Shown: piece by piece, positions 7,255 through 15,588 of the stretch | Numbering within the stretch: position 1 is the first letter of the stretch | Layout: each line of letters begins with the position of its first letter | Notes under the pieces: generated by a model | The model's database searches: none | What the model was told of the DNA's origin: nothing | What the model saw: only the letters and a program-made list of their open reading frames with translations | Assembly: GCA_947455205.1 (NCBI GenBank) | Contig: CANGNF010000036.1 | Coordinates: 1-52,996, forward strand | Direction of reading: 5' to 3' | Source of the DNA: Acetobacteraceae bacterium | GTDB lineage: Bacteria; Pseudomonadota; Alphaproteobacteria; Acetobacterales; Acetobacteraceae | DNA: 52,996 nt | Position numbers and translations under genes: made by a program

Positions 7255-8829
7255 TCAGTGCGCCGCGCGCTGGCCTGAGTCGTCCATCGCGTTACGCGCC
7301 AGCAAGCGCTCGGTTAATTTGCGCAACACGCGCGGACTCCGCGATCGCCGCCATTCGTAGCGAAGAAACTCACGCTGGATGTCGCTCAACTCCGGCAGCA
7401 ATCGGTAGTCGGGCAAGCGGTGCTCCGCTGCGAGGTCGTGCAGGATGGCTCGCAGCACGGCGTCATACGCCTCGGTCGGCGGCTGCTCGATCTGCAGCAC
7501 TCGTACGCGGCTCAACAAATGCCCGGGTAACTGGTCGATGCGGTTGGCCGCCAGGACCCAGCTGATGCCCCGGAGATCGATGCGCGCACCCAGCACCGGA
7601 TCAACAGCAGCGCCCGCGGTGGAGGGTTCCAGCCATGACAGCAGCGTCGCCAGGTTGTCCCCGTTGTGGCTTGCCCGGCACTTGTCGATCTCGTCCAGCA
7701 TCAGCATCGGGTTTGCCGTCTTCAGCCTGGAGATCTCCCGTACCGGCCAGCAAGGCTCGCAGGTTGACCATCCCGCTGCGGTGCCCGCGAGGCTGCGGTT
7801 GTCCGACAATCCCTCCAGCGACATGTAGCCAAACTCCATCGCCATCGAGCCAGCAAGGCGGCGGGCAAACCGAGATTTGCCGACACCAGGCGGCCCAACC
7901 AGCAGCAGCGGCGCATAGCGGGCTGAAGCCTCTCCTGCCCAGCGCCGCAGCGCCAACTCCTCGCGGATGCGGTCCAGTGCCAGGATGAAATTCGGCATCT
8001 CGACAGCAAGCCCATCCAGCGCCGCGTCGACATTGTCGGGCACCACGGTTTCCGCCACTGGCGCGGCGAGCACCTCGTACGGCGCCAGCCGCTTTTTGTC
8101 GGAGCCGCCGAGCATGCTGATGGCGCTCTTGGCGTCGGCAGCCACGACGCGGCTGGACAACTCGACGTTACCGATGAGGTCAACCTTGTCGTCCAGGCTC
8201 TCCGTTGCATCTCGTCGTGATTCAGAATGTTTCCCTCCTTCATCCTGCGATGAGCGCGACAGAGTGCCCAGCAGCAGGATCAGGCGATCTGCGGAGTCCG
8301 CCCATCCGTAGCTGCAGACCGCCATGCGGAGACGAGCGACGGCCGCCGCCCAGCCGCGCTTCGCGGCGCGAATGGCTTTGCCACTACTTTGATAGGCGTT
8401 CTGCGGCGTCGCCAGCATTGCCCGCTCGCGGTCCAAATGCTCAAGGGCAAAGAAGGCCGAGTCCAGCAAGGCAGCCAGCACCAGGGCTTGTTTTTCCTCA
8501 CTGAACTGAGTGTCATCGTTGACCGCGCCGTAGTGGCTGGTCAGCAACAGGATCGTCGCGGTGATCGCCTGCTCGTCGGGGTGCTCAGCGTCGCGCATGC
8601 GGGCCAAATCTCGGCCGGCGCGGACATCCCCGCCGAGCATCCGCCGGGCCAGGGCCAACCACGTTGTGTTCCCCATCAGGAGGAACTGCAGGGCGCGCGC
8701 AGCCTCTTCCAACTCAAACAACTTCGGCTCCAGGCGCAGATGCAGCGCGAATGGAGTGGCACTGTCGTTCCCACCGTCGTGGTCGATCCTGTCCTCGACA
8801 GTGACTTTGCGCGCTTTTGGCTTCGGCAT
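7255..8829 (-). CDS. AAA+ ATPase, Lon-like module without protease domain
   Basis: A 524-aa protein. Residues 1-270 are a helical region without a known motif. A AAA+ module follows with Walker A LLVGPPGVGKSRFA (about 311-324), Walker B LMLDEIDK (about 379-386) and a sensor stretch WVLAANRIDQLPGHLLSRV. The arrangement around Walker B and the sensor resembles the Lon and ClpX group, but no serine-lysine protease domain follows: the protein ends about 35 residues after the small subdomain. GGAG lies 9 bases before the ATG. It heads a co-directional array with an unknown gene, a metallophosphoesterase and an exonuclease, so a remodelling role on a protein or nucleic-acid complex is likely but inferred. 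Confidence 0.85.
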   Translation of the reverse strand: MPKPKARKVTVEDRIDHDGGNDSATPFALHLRLEPKLFELEEAARALQFLLMGNTTWLALARRMLGGDVRAGRDLARMRDAEHPDEQAITATILLLTSHYGAVNDDTQFSEEKQALVLAALLDSAFFALEHLDRERAMLATPQNAYQSSGKAIRAAKRGWAAAVARLRMAVCSYGWADSADRLILLLGTLSRSSQDEGGKHSESRRDATESLDDKVDLIGNVELSSRVVAADAKSAISMLGGSDKKRLAPYEVLAAPVAETVVPDNVDAALDGLAVEMPNFILALDRIREELALRRWAGEASARYAPLLLVGPPGVGKSRFARRLAGSMAMEFGYMSLEGLSDNRSLAGTAAGWSTCEPCWPVREISRLKTANPMLMLDEIDKCRASHNGDNLATLLSWLEPSTAGAAVDPVLGARIDLRGISWVLAANRIDQLPGHLLSRVRVLQIEQPPTEAYDAVLRAILHDLAAEHRLPDYRLLPELSDIQREFLRYEWRRSRSPRVLRKLTERLLARNAMDDSGQRAAH

Positions 8830-9362
8830 GAGCTGTCACTCCGACAGGCGGAGCCCTCAATGGAGATGTGATCTGGTGTAGGCGGTGCGGCAATGGCGAC
8901 ATGCTGCGTGGCCTATCAGTGCGGGGCGCTTCTCAGCGTAGGGCTGATGCATGATGAGAGACTCCCTTGAAGCGCCCGAAGGCCTGAGGCGCTGAGACGG
9001 TTGAGCGCGGCGCAGACCGCACCGGGCCAGTGTGTTGCCGCCTGCAGGTTTTAGGTAACCGCCGCTTCCGCGCGCATCCCGCAGATGTATTAAGAGCTCC
9101 CGCATTTTTAGATCTTGCGGGCTTGTCCGTGGTCGTTCGCTCCCCGCCCTGGGATTGGCTGAAACCGCCTGATGGCGTGCCCCCGAGCGGCTGGCTGGGC
9201 GGGCTGCGCTGACTGCCTCGCAAGCAGTACGAAACTCGCAATTTCCATTCCCTGGGGCCTGTTTCACCAGACTTGCCAGGGACTTTTCCTGCGCTCAGCC
9301 GGCGCCGCCTCAAGCGCCGGGGCGCCGAAAATGATTCCCAGACAGCCTCTTGAGCGGTGGGA
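8830..9362. other. Intergenic region, no supported gene
   Basis: It lies between the upstream end of the AAA+ gene and the stop of the shorter TauE-like gene. Reading frames of 100-136 codons exist on the minus strand but are arginine/proline-rich, overlap each other in different frames and have no domain. The segment next to 8829 must hold the promoter of the AAA+ array; no good hexamers are evident. Confidence 0.5.
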
Positions 9363-10028
9363 TCATCGCAACAGCAGGGCAGACCCGGCGCTGATCAGCA
9401 GGGCCGCCCCCAGCATGTTGGCGATGCTGTCCGGAAGCCGGCGAAATGCCAGCAATCCGCCAACAGCGCCGATGAAGGCTGCGGCCACATATGCCACTTC
9501 CATCGCTCCGCAGGCGCAGGCACGGTCGCCTGGTGGCGCCAGCGTGGCCATCGATGCTGCGGACAGCAACTGCATCAGCAGCAGGTGCAGCGCAACGCCA
9601 ATACCGCCTCGCCGTGAAGGCCTGGGTTCAAGGCGCCAGGCAGGCAGAGACAGCGTCGAACCTGAAGGCGCGCCGCCAGGGGGCGTACCGGCGACCGCCG
9701 CCACACCAGGGGCGGCCAGCAGCGCGAGCCAAATGCCCTGAACGAGCAGAACCAGGCCGACACCGGCCGACGCCAGATCGCCCGGCCCGGTCGCCAACAG
9801 GATCAATGCAAAGGCCAACATCGCCGTTGTGGCGGACAGAAATGGCCAAACCCCTCGCCACGTCTTCTTTTGTCGTAGCCCCCAGAGGCTCATCGCCAGC
9901 GTGGTCACGCTGCTGGCCAGGATAATTTGCATGAACATGAGGGGCTGGCTCGTATGCGGCAGCAGCAGCAGCAGCAGCAGCAGGGGCGCACCGCTCGCCG
10001 CTGCCTTGAAGATCGGATGGAGGCCCAT
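9363..10028 (-). CDS. TauE/SafE-like membrane permease, shortened paralog
   Basis: A 221-aa membrane protein that aligns by eye with the neighbouring TauE/SafE gene. AMSLWGLRQKKTWRGVWPFL matches AMSMWLLRDQLEWKRVTPFL, LLVQGIWLALL matches LVAQGSWLALL, and the last segment (GGLLAFRRLPDSIANMLGAA) matches GLQTFQRISDRAFGVLVNAL. It lacks the first two membrane helices of its partner. It begins instead with a short N-terminus and a run of eight leucines encoded by (CTG)8 where the partner has APLLLPLV. A TAG stop lies directly before the ATG, so it cannot extend in frame. It may be a degenerate or specialised copy. Transport activity is doubtful. Confidence 0.65.
   Translation of the reverse strand: MGLHPIFKAAASGAPLLLLLLLLPHTSQPLMFMQIILASSVTTLAMSLWGLRQKKTWRGVWPFLSATTAMLAFALILLATGPGDLASAGVGLVLLVQGIWLALLAAPGVAAVAGTPPGGAPSGSTLSLPAWRLEPRPSRRGGIGVALHLLLMQLLSAASMATLAPPGDRACACGAMEVAYVAAAFIGAVGGLLAFRRLPDSIANMLGAALLISAGSALLLR
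9959..9986. repeat. Trinucleotide (CAG/CTG)8 tract
   Basis: A run of eight cag units on the plus strand encodes poly-leucine on the minus strand in the shortened TauE-like gene. Slippage here would change the leucine count without breaking the frame. Confidence 0.75.
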
Positions 10029-10147
10029 CTAAGCGTTCTCCGAAAGGCTTGGGTGGTGTGGCCCGGGTCAGCACACGACAGGCGCATCGCGGAGGAGCTG
10101 GCGTGCTGCGCCGAGCTAGGCGATTTCTCCCGCCGCGGCCGGCGACG

Positions 10148-11005
10148 TCAGCCGAGTACGAGGACGGCTCCGGCCAGGATCAGCAGCGCATTCACCAGCA
10201 CACCGAAAGCGCGATCAGAAATGCGCTGGAACGTCTGTAAGCCGCAGATCGCGCCGACCAGCGCCGGCGGGATATAGGCCAGTAGCGTCCAACTGAAGCC
10301 CTCGTCAGTCCTGCTCGTCGGCACCAGTAGCCAGAGCAGCACCACCGTCAGTATCTGCATCAGGAAGATGAAGGGTGCGAACACGCCGCGCTGCTGCTGC
10401 CGCGACCAACCGGACCAGGAACACCAGGCGGCAACGGGCAAGCCAGGGCTCGCCAGCAACCCTCCGGTAATGCCACCAGCGAGCCCTGCCACGACTCCCT
10501 CGAAGAAGCGCATGCGGCGTGGTTCGGAACGTGACGGCAGCAGCGCCAGCCAACTACCCTGAGCCACCAGAATGAAGCCCACCAGAGCGCTGAACTGGTC
10601 GCGCGGCAGGACCGACAGGAACCCCAACGAGACAGGCAGCATGCCGGCTCCACCCAGCAGGAAGGGCGTCACCCGCTTCCATTCCAGCTGATCGCGGAGT
10701 AGCCACATGCTCATAGCCTGGATTGCCAGACTGCCGACGAGCATGATGCGCACCAGCGCAACAGGCTCCGCCACCAAGGGCAGCAGCAATGGCGCGCAGA
10801 TAAGCGAAAATGCGAAGCCTGCGATGCTGGCCACACACGCCGCGACAAACACCGCCGCGAGCGTCAACACGCGAAGCAGCGGCCAGCCATGCCACGCCAG
10901 GCCGAGGAGATAGCAGGCAAGCATAAGAATCGAAGCTACGCAGCCGCGGCTCAGCACCGGTGGCCGACTGCCGGCCTCGGTCTTGATCGACAGGTTCAGG
11001 CTCAT
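10148..11005 (-). CDS. TauE/SafE-family permease
   Basis: A 285-aa protein with about eight hydrophobic segments. The first contains the family-typical VASIAGFAFSLICAPLLL, and the second half has GGITGGLLASPGLPVAAW. TauE/SafE proteins export or import sulfite, sulfoacetate and other small organosulfur or carboxylate anions across the inner membrane. The ATG at 11005 overlaps the stop of the upstream hydrolase-like gene as ATGA, so the two are translationally coupled; the longer upstream frame is only a shadow of that gene. Together with the shorter paralog downstream it is one of three look-alike pairs in this block. The substrate is unknown. Confidence 0.82.
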   Translation of the reverse strand: MSLNLSIKTEAGSRPPVLSRGCVASILMLACYLLGLAWHGWPLLRVLTLAAVFVAACVASIAGFAFSLICAPLLLPLVAEPVALVRIMLVGSLAIQAMSMWLLRDQLEWKRVTPFLLGGAGMLPVSLGFLSVLPRDQFSALVGFILVAQGSWLALLPSRSEPRRMRFFEGVVAGLAGGITGGLLASPGLPVAAWCSWSGWSRQQQRGVFAPFIFLMQILTVVLLWLLVPTSRTDEGFSWTLLAYIPPALVGAICGLQTFQRISDRAFGVLVNALLILAGAVLVLG

Positions 11006-11793
11006 TCGCCTGCTCCCCGGAACGCCTGGAAGAAGAAGCCGGCCACCTGGCCCGCAGTCAGTTCCGCCATCTCCGGCCAGGCGGTGACGGACACACGCTC
11101 CGCCATGCCGGGCGCAACAAGCCGCACCCGCCTTTCGCTCCCGAAGCGCGGCCAATCCCAGGCGTAGCCGGCGTGCCGGTGCTGCACATGGCGGACCTCG
11201 GCGCCCACGGCACCGAGGCCATCAGCGGCACTGGCGCAGGCTGCCAGCGGGTTCGCGGGGTCCTCGGTGCCATGCATCAGTAGTACCTGGCGACCAGCCC
11301 AGAACTCGGCCGGCGCCGCGGCCAACTCGCCACAGCCCGGGTACAGCAGCGCACGCGCAGCAAAGGGGAAGCGGGCCGCTGCCGCAGCCAGGCCAGTCTG
11401 ACCGAACCCGATGACCCCGATCTGCCCCGGCACGAAGCGCCCGTCACGCGCCAGTGCCATGGCGGCGTGCAGCAGCAGCGTGGCTTGATCGCCCGCATCC
11501 ACTTCTAGCAACAGCGCCGCGATGCCGGCACCAAGCAACTGGTCGATGTAGCGGCCCGCACGCAGCAGGCCTGCAGCCTCTTCGCTCAGTACGATCACCA
11601 CCGGCATCTGGTCGGCCGCCGGGCGCAAGGCCAGCGTGAGCATTCCGGCGGCGTTCCCGGCGAGGAAACCTTCCGTGGCACCGACGGGATTAGGCTGTTC
11701 GATGGGTTCCTCTTCAGCCGCCGTGGCCGCCATGGCCAGGGCGCAGCACAGGGAAACGGCAGCCAAGGCGCGCAGCCACCATGCAACGGCCAT
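11002..11793 (-). CDS. Exported alpha/beta-hydrolase-like protein lacking the nucleophile
   Basis: A 263-aa protein with an N-terminal signal peptide (WWLRALAAVSLCCALAMA). The fold resembles dienelactone-hydrolase-type alpha/beta hydrolases: a nucleophile-elbow position (IGVIGFGQTGLAAAAARF), an acid loop (LLMHGTEDP) and a late histidine (HAGYAWDWP). At the elbow the usual Cys/Ser of GxCxG or GxSxG is Gly, so classical catalysis looks lost. The ATG overlaps the preceding gene's stop (TGATG), and its own stop overlaps the permease start, so three genes are tightly coupled. It could be a periplasmic binding or scaffolding protein for the permease's substrate. This role is inferred. Confidence 0.65.
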   Translation of the reverse strand: MAVAWWLRALAAVSLCCALAMAATAAEEEPIEQPNPVGATEGFLAGNAAGMLTLALRPAADQMPVVIVLSEEAAGLLRAGRYIDQLLGAGIAALLLEVDAGDQATLLLHAAMALARDGRFVPGQIGVIGFGQTGLAAAAARFPFAARALLYPGCGELAAAPAEFWAGRQVLLMHGTEDPANPLAACASAADGLGAVGAEVRHVQHRHAGYAWDWPRFGSERRVRLVAPGMAERVSVTAWPEMAELTAGQVAGFFFQAFRGAGE

Positions 11794-12554
11794 CACCGCA
11801 CCACCTCGATGCCGTGGCCGTCGCCGGTCCAGCGGTCCATACAGGCAGTTGCCATGCGCGTCGTCGTGCTCAGTACGCGGCAAACCCGGCTGGCCAGTTC
11901 GGGCCATCCGGCGACATTTCGCGAAGCGTTGGCGCTGATGTAGCTGCCGCCGAGGTCGAGTTGCGTCGCTGCGCTGAAGCCAGCATTCTCCACCATGCCC
12001 AGGCGGGCTGCCGCAAGCGCTGCTTCACCGCCCAACCCGGTGCCGAGCACGACGACGTGGCCAGGCTGTTCCTCCTGGCGAAGCTGCTGCAGGGCGCCCA
12101 ACAGATCGGCGGCCAGCACTTCTGGCGATGGCGTTGCCGGCGCACGGTCGCTATCGGCCGAGAAACCATGCGGCGTGGCGATGTCGACCTCGGCGACAGC
12201 GATACCATGTTCGAGCAGGGCAACGAGCAGACGATTGCGCAGGCTCAGCGGGTCGCGACCATCCCAGGGCAGCATCGCCACGGCGCAGCCCTCTCGCCAT
12301 CCTTGAGGTGTGGTAAGCAGCACTGGGATACGGTCCTGGTTCGCTGCTGCAGGTAGGGCTTCAGCGTAAAAGCTTCGCATCGTCGCGTATTCCGCTGAGC
12401 CTGCGATGCATGGCGGCGTGGCCAGCGCAGTTCCAGACTGCAGTGCCAGCATCACCGCTGCGGCGAGGACACCGCGAAGAGATGGTCGCCAACCATGATT
12501 GTGGCGCTTGGGTCCAACATCATGCGGGACACCAGCGGGATACGTAGAATGCAT
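11793..12554 (-). CDS. Second exported alpha/beta-hydrolase-like protein, also without nucleophile
   Basis: A 253-aa protein. The start is an ATG with GGAG 8 bases upstream. A signal peptide follows a basic N-terminus (LRGVLAAAVMLALQSGTALA). The body has alpha/beta-hydrolase features: LLVALLEHGIAVAEVDIATP and a nucleophile-elbow region HVVVLGTGLGGEAALAAAR, in which Gly replaces the Ser/Cys. The corresponding segments of the downstream gene are similar in layout (AGIAALLLEVDAGD; IGVIGFGQTGLA), so the two are probably distant paralogs. The C-terminal part is short, and no acid/His pair is obvious. The stop overlaps the start of the next gene by one base. Confidence 0.6.
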   Translation of the reverse strand: MHSTYPAGVPHDVGPKRHNHGWRPSLRGVLAAAVMLALQSGTALATPPCIAGSAEYATMRSFYAEALPAAANQDRIPVLLTTPQGWREGCAVAMLPWDGRDPLSLRNRLLVALLEHGIAVAEVDIATPHGFSADSDRAPATPSPEVLAADLLGALQQLRQEEQPGHVVVLGTGLGGEAALAAARLGMVENAGFSAATQLDLGGSYISANASRNVAGWPELASRVCRVLSTTTRMATACMDRWTGDGHGIEVVR

Positions 12555-12701
12555 GAGCGCTGCTCCGATACGGCACGAGGACTCGCGCGACCGATGTCGA
12601 ACCACCTTCTTGGCTCGCATGGTGTCGCGTGACGTTGCGTGTATCGGGCGGTCCCTCGCGCCACATCGTGCGGATGCATGATGACGTTGATTCGGCTTCA
12701 G

Positions 12702-13259
12702 TTAGGCCAGCGACGACAGCAGTGCGATCAGCTCTTTCTGACTGGTGACGCCAGCTTTCTCGAGTACGGACTGCACCTGGGACCGCACGGTTGCTACGGT
12801 GACACCGCGACGCTGCGCCGCTTCGCGCGCCGTGATGCCCTCGGCCATCAGCAGGCTGATCTCCACCTCAGCATCGGACATGGAGAACAGCGCCTTCAGA
12901 ACGTCTCGTGGTGGCAGGCGCAATGTCGTCGGCAGCAAGCGAGCCAGGATCAGGGAAGCGGGCAACTCTTCGGCGGATGCTGCGTCACCCTGGGCGACGA
13001 TCTCCAGCCGACTGAGCAGGACAAGCAGGCAGGGCTCCCCAGGGAGATGCATTGCTGCCGTGCTACCACCCGCGCTAAAGTCGGCCAGCACCTGCCGCAG
13101 ACGCCTTTCGCCGATCGCCCGGCACTCATGCCGCAGCGGCAAATTCAGCGCACCTCCCACAACTGAACCCCTGCCCGTGGCATTGGCATAGAGCGGCCTG
13201 CCGTCGGGGGTCAGCACAATTGCCGCCCCCGACGCGTCGGCGCTGGTAGGATTTTTCAC
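12702..13259 (-). CDS. LuxR-type (GerE) transcriptional regulator
   Basis: A 185-aa protein. The C-terminal 60 residues are a LuxR/GerE helix-turn-helix: MSDAEVEISLLMAEGITARE, then AAQRRGVTVATVRSQVQSVL and TSQKELIALL. The N-terminal part (IVLTPDGRPLYANATGRGSV) resembles a PAS-like sensory segment of single-component regulators. The start is a GTG with AGGAGG 7 bases upstream, shorter than the maximal frame. It lies upstream of the two hydrolase-like genes on the same strand and has a close relative immediately upstream, so it probably controls this block. Confidence 0.82.
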   Translation of the reverse strand: MKNPTSADASGAAIVLTPDGRPLYANATGRGSVVGGALNLPLRHECRAIGERRLRQVLADFSAGGSTAAMHLPGEPCLLVLLSRLEIVAQGDAASAEELPASLILARLLPTTLRLPPRDVLKALFSMSDAEVEISLLMAEGITAREAAQRRGVTVATVRSQVQSVLEKAGVTSQKELIALLSSLA

Positions 13260-13410
13260 TGCTTGCCCTCCTGATAGATCCGGGCTCGCCACAACGCTGG
13301 TGGACGCTGCGGACGAGTTGGCCTCACGCTTTAGGAGGACGAATTACCGGCCGCATCATGCGGATGCGGGACGAGAGTTCACACCCGCCCGTCATGGCCA
13401 CCCGAGGCGG

Positions 13411-14133
13411 CTATGCTTCCCCGGTGCAGGCGCCAAGCCTGCCAATGAGGACGCTGAGCTCCTTCTGGCTCCTGAAGCCGAGCTTTTCCACCGCGTGGCG
13501 GACCTGGCTTGCGACAGTGTGCTTGCTGACATCGCGTTCGTCCGCCGCCTCCTGCGCCGTCATGCCCGCCGCCATTATCCTTGCCACTTCCGCTTCTTTC
13601 TCCGTGAAGCCAAACGCCGCTTCAAGCAGATCCGCCGCGGGCAGTTCGCACTGCAGCGGTAAGAGCCGAATGAGGTATGTCTCGAGCTTCTGTTTGGTGG
13701 CGGCTTCATAGGCTGGCGAACGCAGCCGACTGGCGATGGCGGATACCGGCGGATCGCACTCAAGCGCGACAGCGGCCTCGCGCTTGTGCTGCAGCAGGGA
13801 GTCGACCAAGCCGCGAAGCCGGTGATGATTGCCGAGGTGATTCAGCCGTTCAAACTCCCTCAGCCCGAGGTCATGTGCACGTGAGAGGCGGCGCGCCGGA
13901 CCATTCAGCCAAAGAACGGTGCCGTCAGACTGTACCATGAATGCCGGGCCCACCGCCTCGAGGGCGAGATGCAGCAGGTGCGTTGGGACCTCCGGAACAC
14001 CGCGGCAATGCAGGGATGCCGACAGTTCGCTGATGGCACTTCTTTGGTGGGGCGCAGCTGTGACGCCCGCCTTCCAGCAGGGCGGATTGCACACAGGCTG
14101 GTGCGGGCAGGTCATGGGCGGCTTGGAGGACAT
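13411..14133 (-). CDS. LuxR-type transcriptional regulator, paralog of the next gene
   Basis: A 240-aa protein with the same layout as the regulator at 12702-13259. A PAS-like N-terminus (VGPAFMVQSDGTVLWLNGPA) is followed by a C-terminal GerE domain: FTEKEAEVARIMAAGMTAQE, ADERDVSKHTVASQVRHAV, RSQKELSVLIGRLG. The N-terminal 45 residues include several Cys/His (CPHQPVCNPPC), which could bind metal, but this part may also precede the true start; only a weak AAGG is seen before the ATG. Two tandem regulators of the same type at the head of the block suggest paired inputs. Confidence 0.8.
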   Translation of the reverse strand: MSSKPPMTCPHQPVCNPPCWKAGVTAAPHQRSAISELSASLHCRGVPEVPTHLLHLALEAVGPAFMVQSDGTVLWLNGPARRLSRAHDLGLREFERLNHLGNHHRLRGLVDSLLQHKREAAVALECDPPVSAIASRLRSPAYEAATKQKLETYLIRLLPLQCELPAADLLEAAFGFTEKEAEVARIMAAGMTAQEAADERDVSKHTVASQVRHAVEKLGFRSQKELSVLIGRLGACTGEA

Positions 14134-15454
14134 GGGAATCGGCCTTATCTGGCGCTGCGCAAGCGCGGGTAGGACGGAAGGTCGGAGAAGTGGTTCGGCG
14201 AAGGATCGACGGCTAAAGCCGCGATAAGGGGGCGCACCGACCTATCCTGGCGGCCGCGGCAGCATCCACACGGATCCGCGCTTGGTGGTCATCGCAGTGG
14301 CCGCCACAGCCTGCGGTCATTCCGCCTATGAGGCGCCATACGACCACGGCTTCGATGGAGAACCAGGGACGATTGGCCAGCACCGACGGCTGGGTGGTGG
14401 CCAGCGAGGGCATGAACAAGACCACCGTGCAGGCGGTCGTGCCCATGGAATGATAGCGGTGAAGCGGGACGGCGGCGGCACTGCCGCCAAAGCAAGCCGC
14501 TGGCCTGAGGCCGGCAATCTGCAGGCCTCCCGACCGCATGCCGCACCTCGGGACACGGTGCACCACACGGAGCCTGCCTGGGCCGCCATGAAGGCGCCGT
14601 CCCGGCTTCGCGTGGTTCTGGAGGAGCGGTCGGCCTCGGCCGCGGGTGACGCAGGACTCTATCGCAGGTCGAGCCGCCGGATGCGGCAGCCAAGTGCCTG
14701 GATGAGAGGCTTTGAAGCCGGTACCGAAGCGAATGTTAGACCGGCAAACTCTGGGTCTCTGGAACATGATCCTGCACCCCATGCGCAGCGTGGCGGGATA
14801 GTCGCGGCGTATGTGCCGCGCCTATCGAGCTCACGATGCAGGAGATGAAGATGTTCATGTTCAGCGCCCTGTTCGACCCTGGCCACCACCTCGCCGCAAG
14901 ACGGAGGCTGCCATCGATATCACCGACATGGGGGATCGCCGTCGTGGTTCGCAAGCCCCGAAGGGAAAAAAATCTGACGGCATTCAGGCCTCATCAGGGT
15001 GACCCCACCTTCCAGGCCATGGACCGAATCCAAAGCCTAAGGGCAACTGACCTTCCCCCCAGCACTGCTCCAGCGACTTTCTCACAAACAGTCTCCCCCT
15101 CCGGGGGGCACCGCAAGGCCTGGACCGCAGCGAAAACCTCAACCGATTCCCTCAGACTGTTTGCTGGAAGCGCTGGGAGGCGACCGCAGGGCTGGGTAGA
15201 AGCCTTGGCCGCCGACCTACATCCTAAGCCGACCCCGGGACTGGCTCGGGAGTGCGAACGAGTTGAAATCCTAGGATGGTTTGCCCATAGCGCTTCTGAT
15301 GGGTGCGCAAATCTGTGTGCAATCTGTGTGCAGCGCCCCCGATTTTATGAGTGCATGATACGAGAAAGTTACGAATTTTGGTGAAAAAACTTTAGTGAAA
15401 TCAGATAGATATAAACATAGAGTCTTTTATTCCTAAAATTCCTAATCTGGGGGC
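14134..15454. other. 1.3 kb region without a supported gene
   Basis: Several frames of 60-190 codons exist on both strands, none with a domain, a ribosome binding site or convincing composition. One minus-strand frame near 14290-14480 contains a hydrophobic stretch (TTACTVVLFMPSLATTQPSV) that may be a relic. The last 120 bases (about 15330-15450) are AT-rich and border the tRNA-like attachment sequence. The region separates the paired-paralog block from the integrative element and may be a worn remnant of an older insertion. Confidence 0.45.
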
Positions 15455-15480
15455 CGTGGGTTCGAATCCCGCCGGGGTCA
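15455..15480 (+). other. Attachment-site candidate (tRNA T-arm and 3' end), left
   Basis: The sequence has the layout of a tRNA T arm, with the loop ttcgaat between cgtggg and cccgcc, followed by an acceptor-like cggggtca. Only a 3' half is present; no matching 5' half is seen upstream. A copy with an altered loop occurs at 19534-19559, and 14 bases (15467-15480) are identical between them. An integrase gene begins 100 bases further on. This is the expected layout of an integration site in a tRNA gene. Confidence 0.7.
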
Positions 15481-15546
15481 TACCCCTCCAAAAATAGAGC
15501 ATTGTCAGATACTTATGCGGCACCCTTGGCGGGGGACCGCTACGCG

Positions 15547-15568
15547 CCGTAGCATGTCTGCCGTAGCA
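15547..15568 (+). promoter_or_regulatory. CCGTAGCA repeats, left end of element
   Basis: Two direct copies of CCGTAGCA lie at 15547-15554 and 15561-15568, just ahead of the integrase. The same octamer occurs twice near the right end (19448-19455 inverted, 19471-19478 direct), and a 14-base match tctgccgtagcagt is shared by the two ends (15557-15570 and 19467-19480). They are candidate arm-type binding sites of the integrase. Confidence 0.55.
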
Positions 15569-15588
15569 GTCTGGGCACGGTGGCGAGC

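Noticed and set aside
14213..14782. 189-codon minus-strand frame with a hydrophobic segment
   Set aside because: No ribosome binding site or domain, and overlapping frames of similar length exist on both strands. Not enough for a gene call.
15440..15480. A complete tRNA gene at the left attachment site
   Set aside because: Only the T arm and 3' acceptor strand are present. No pairing 5' acceptor, D arm or anticodon arm lies upstream.
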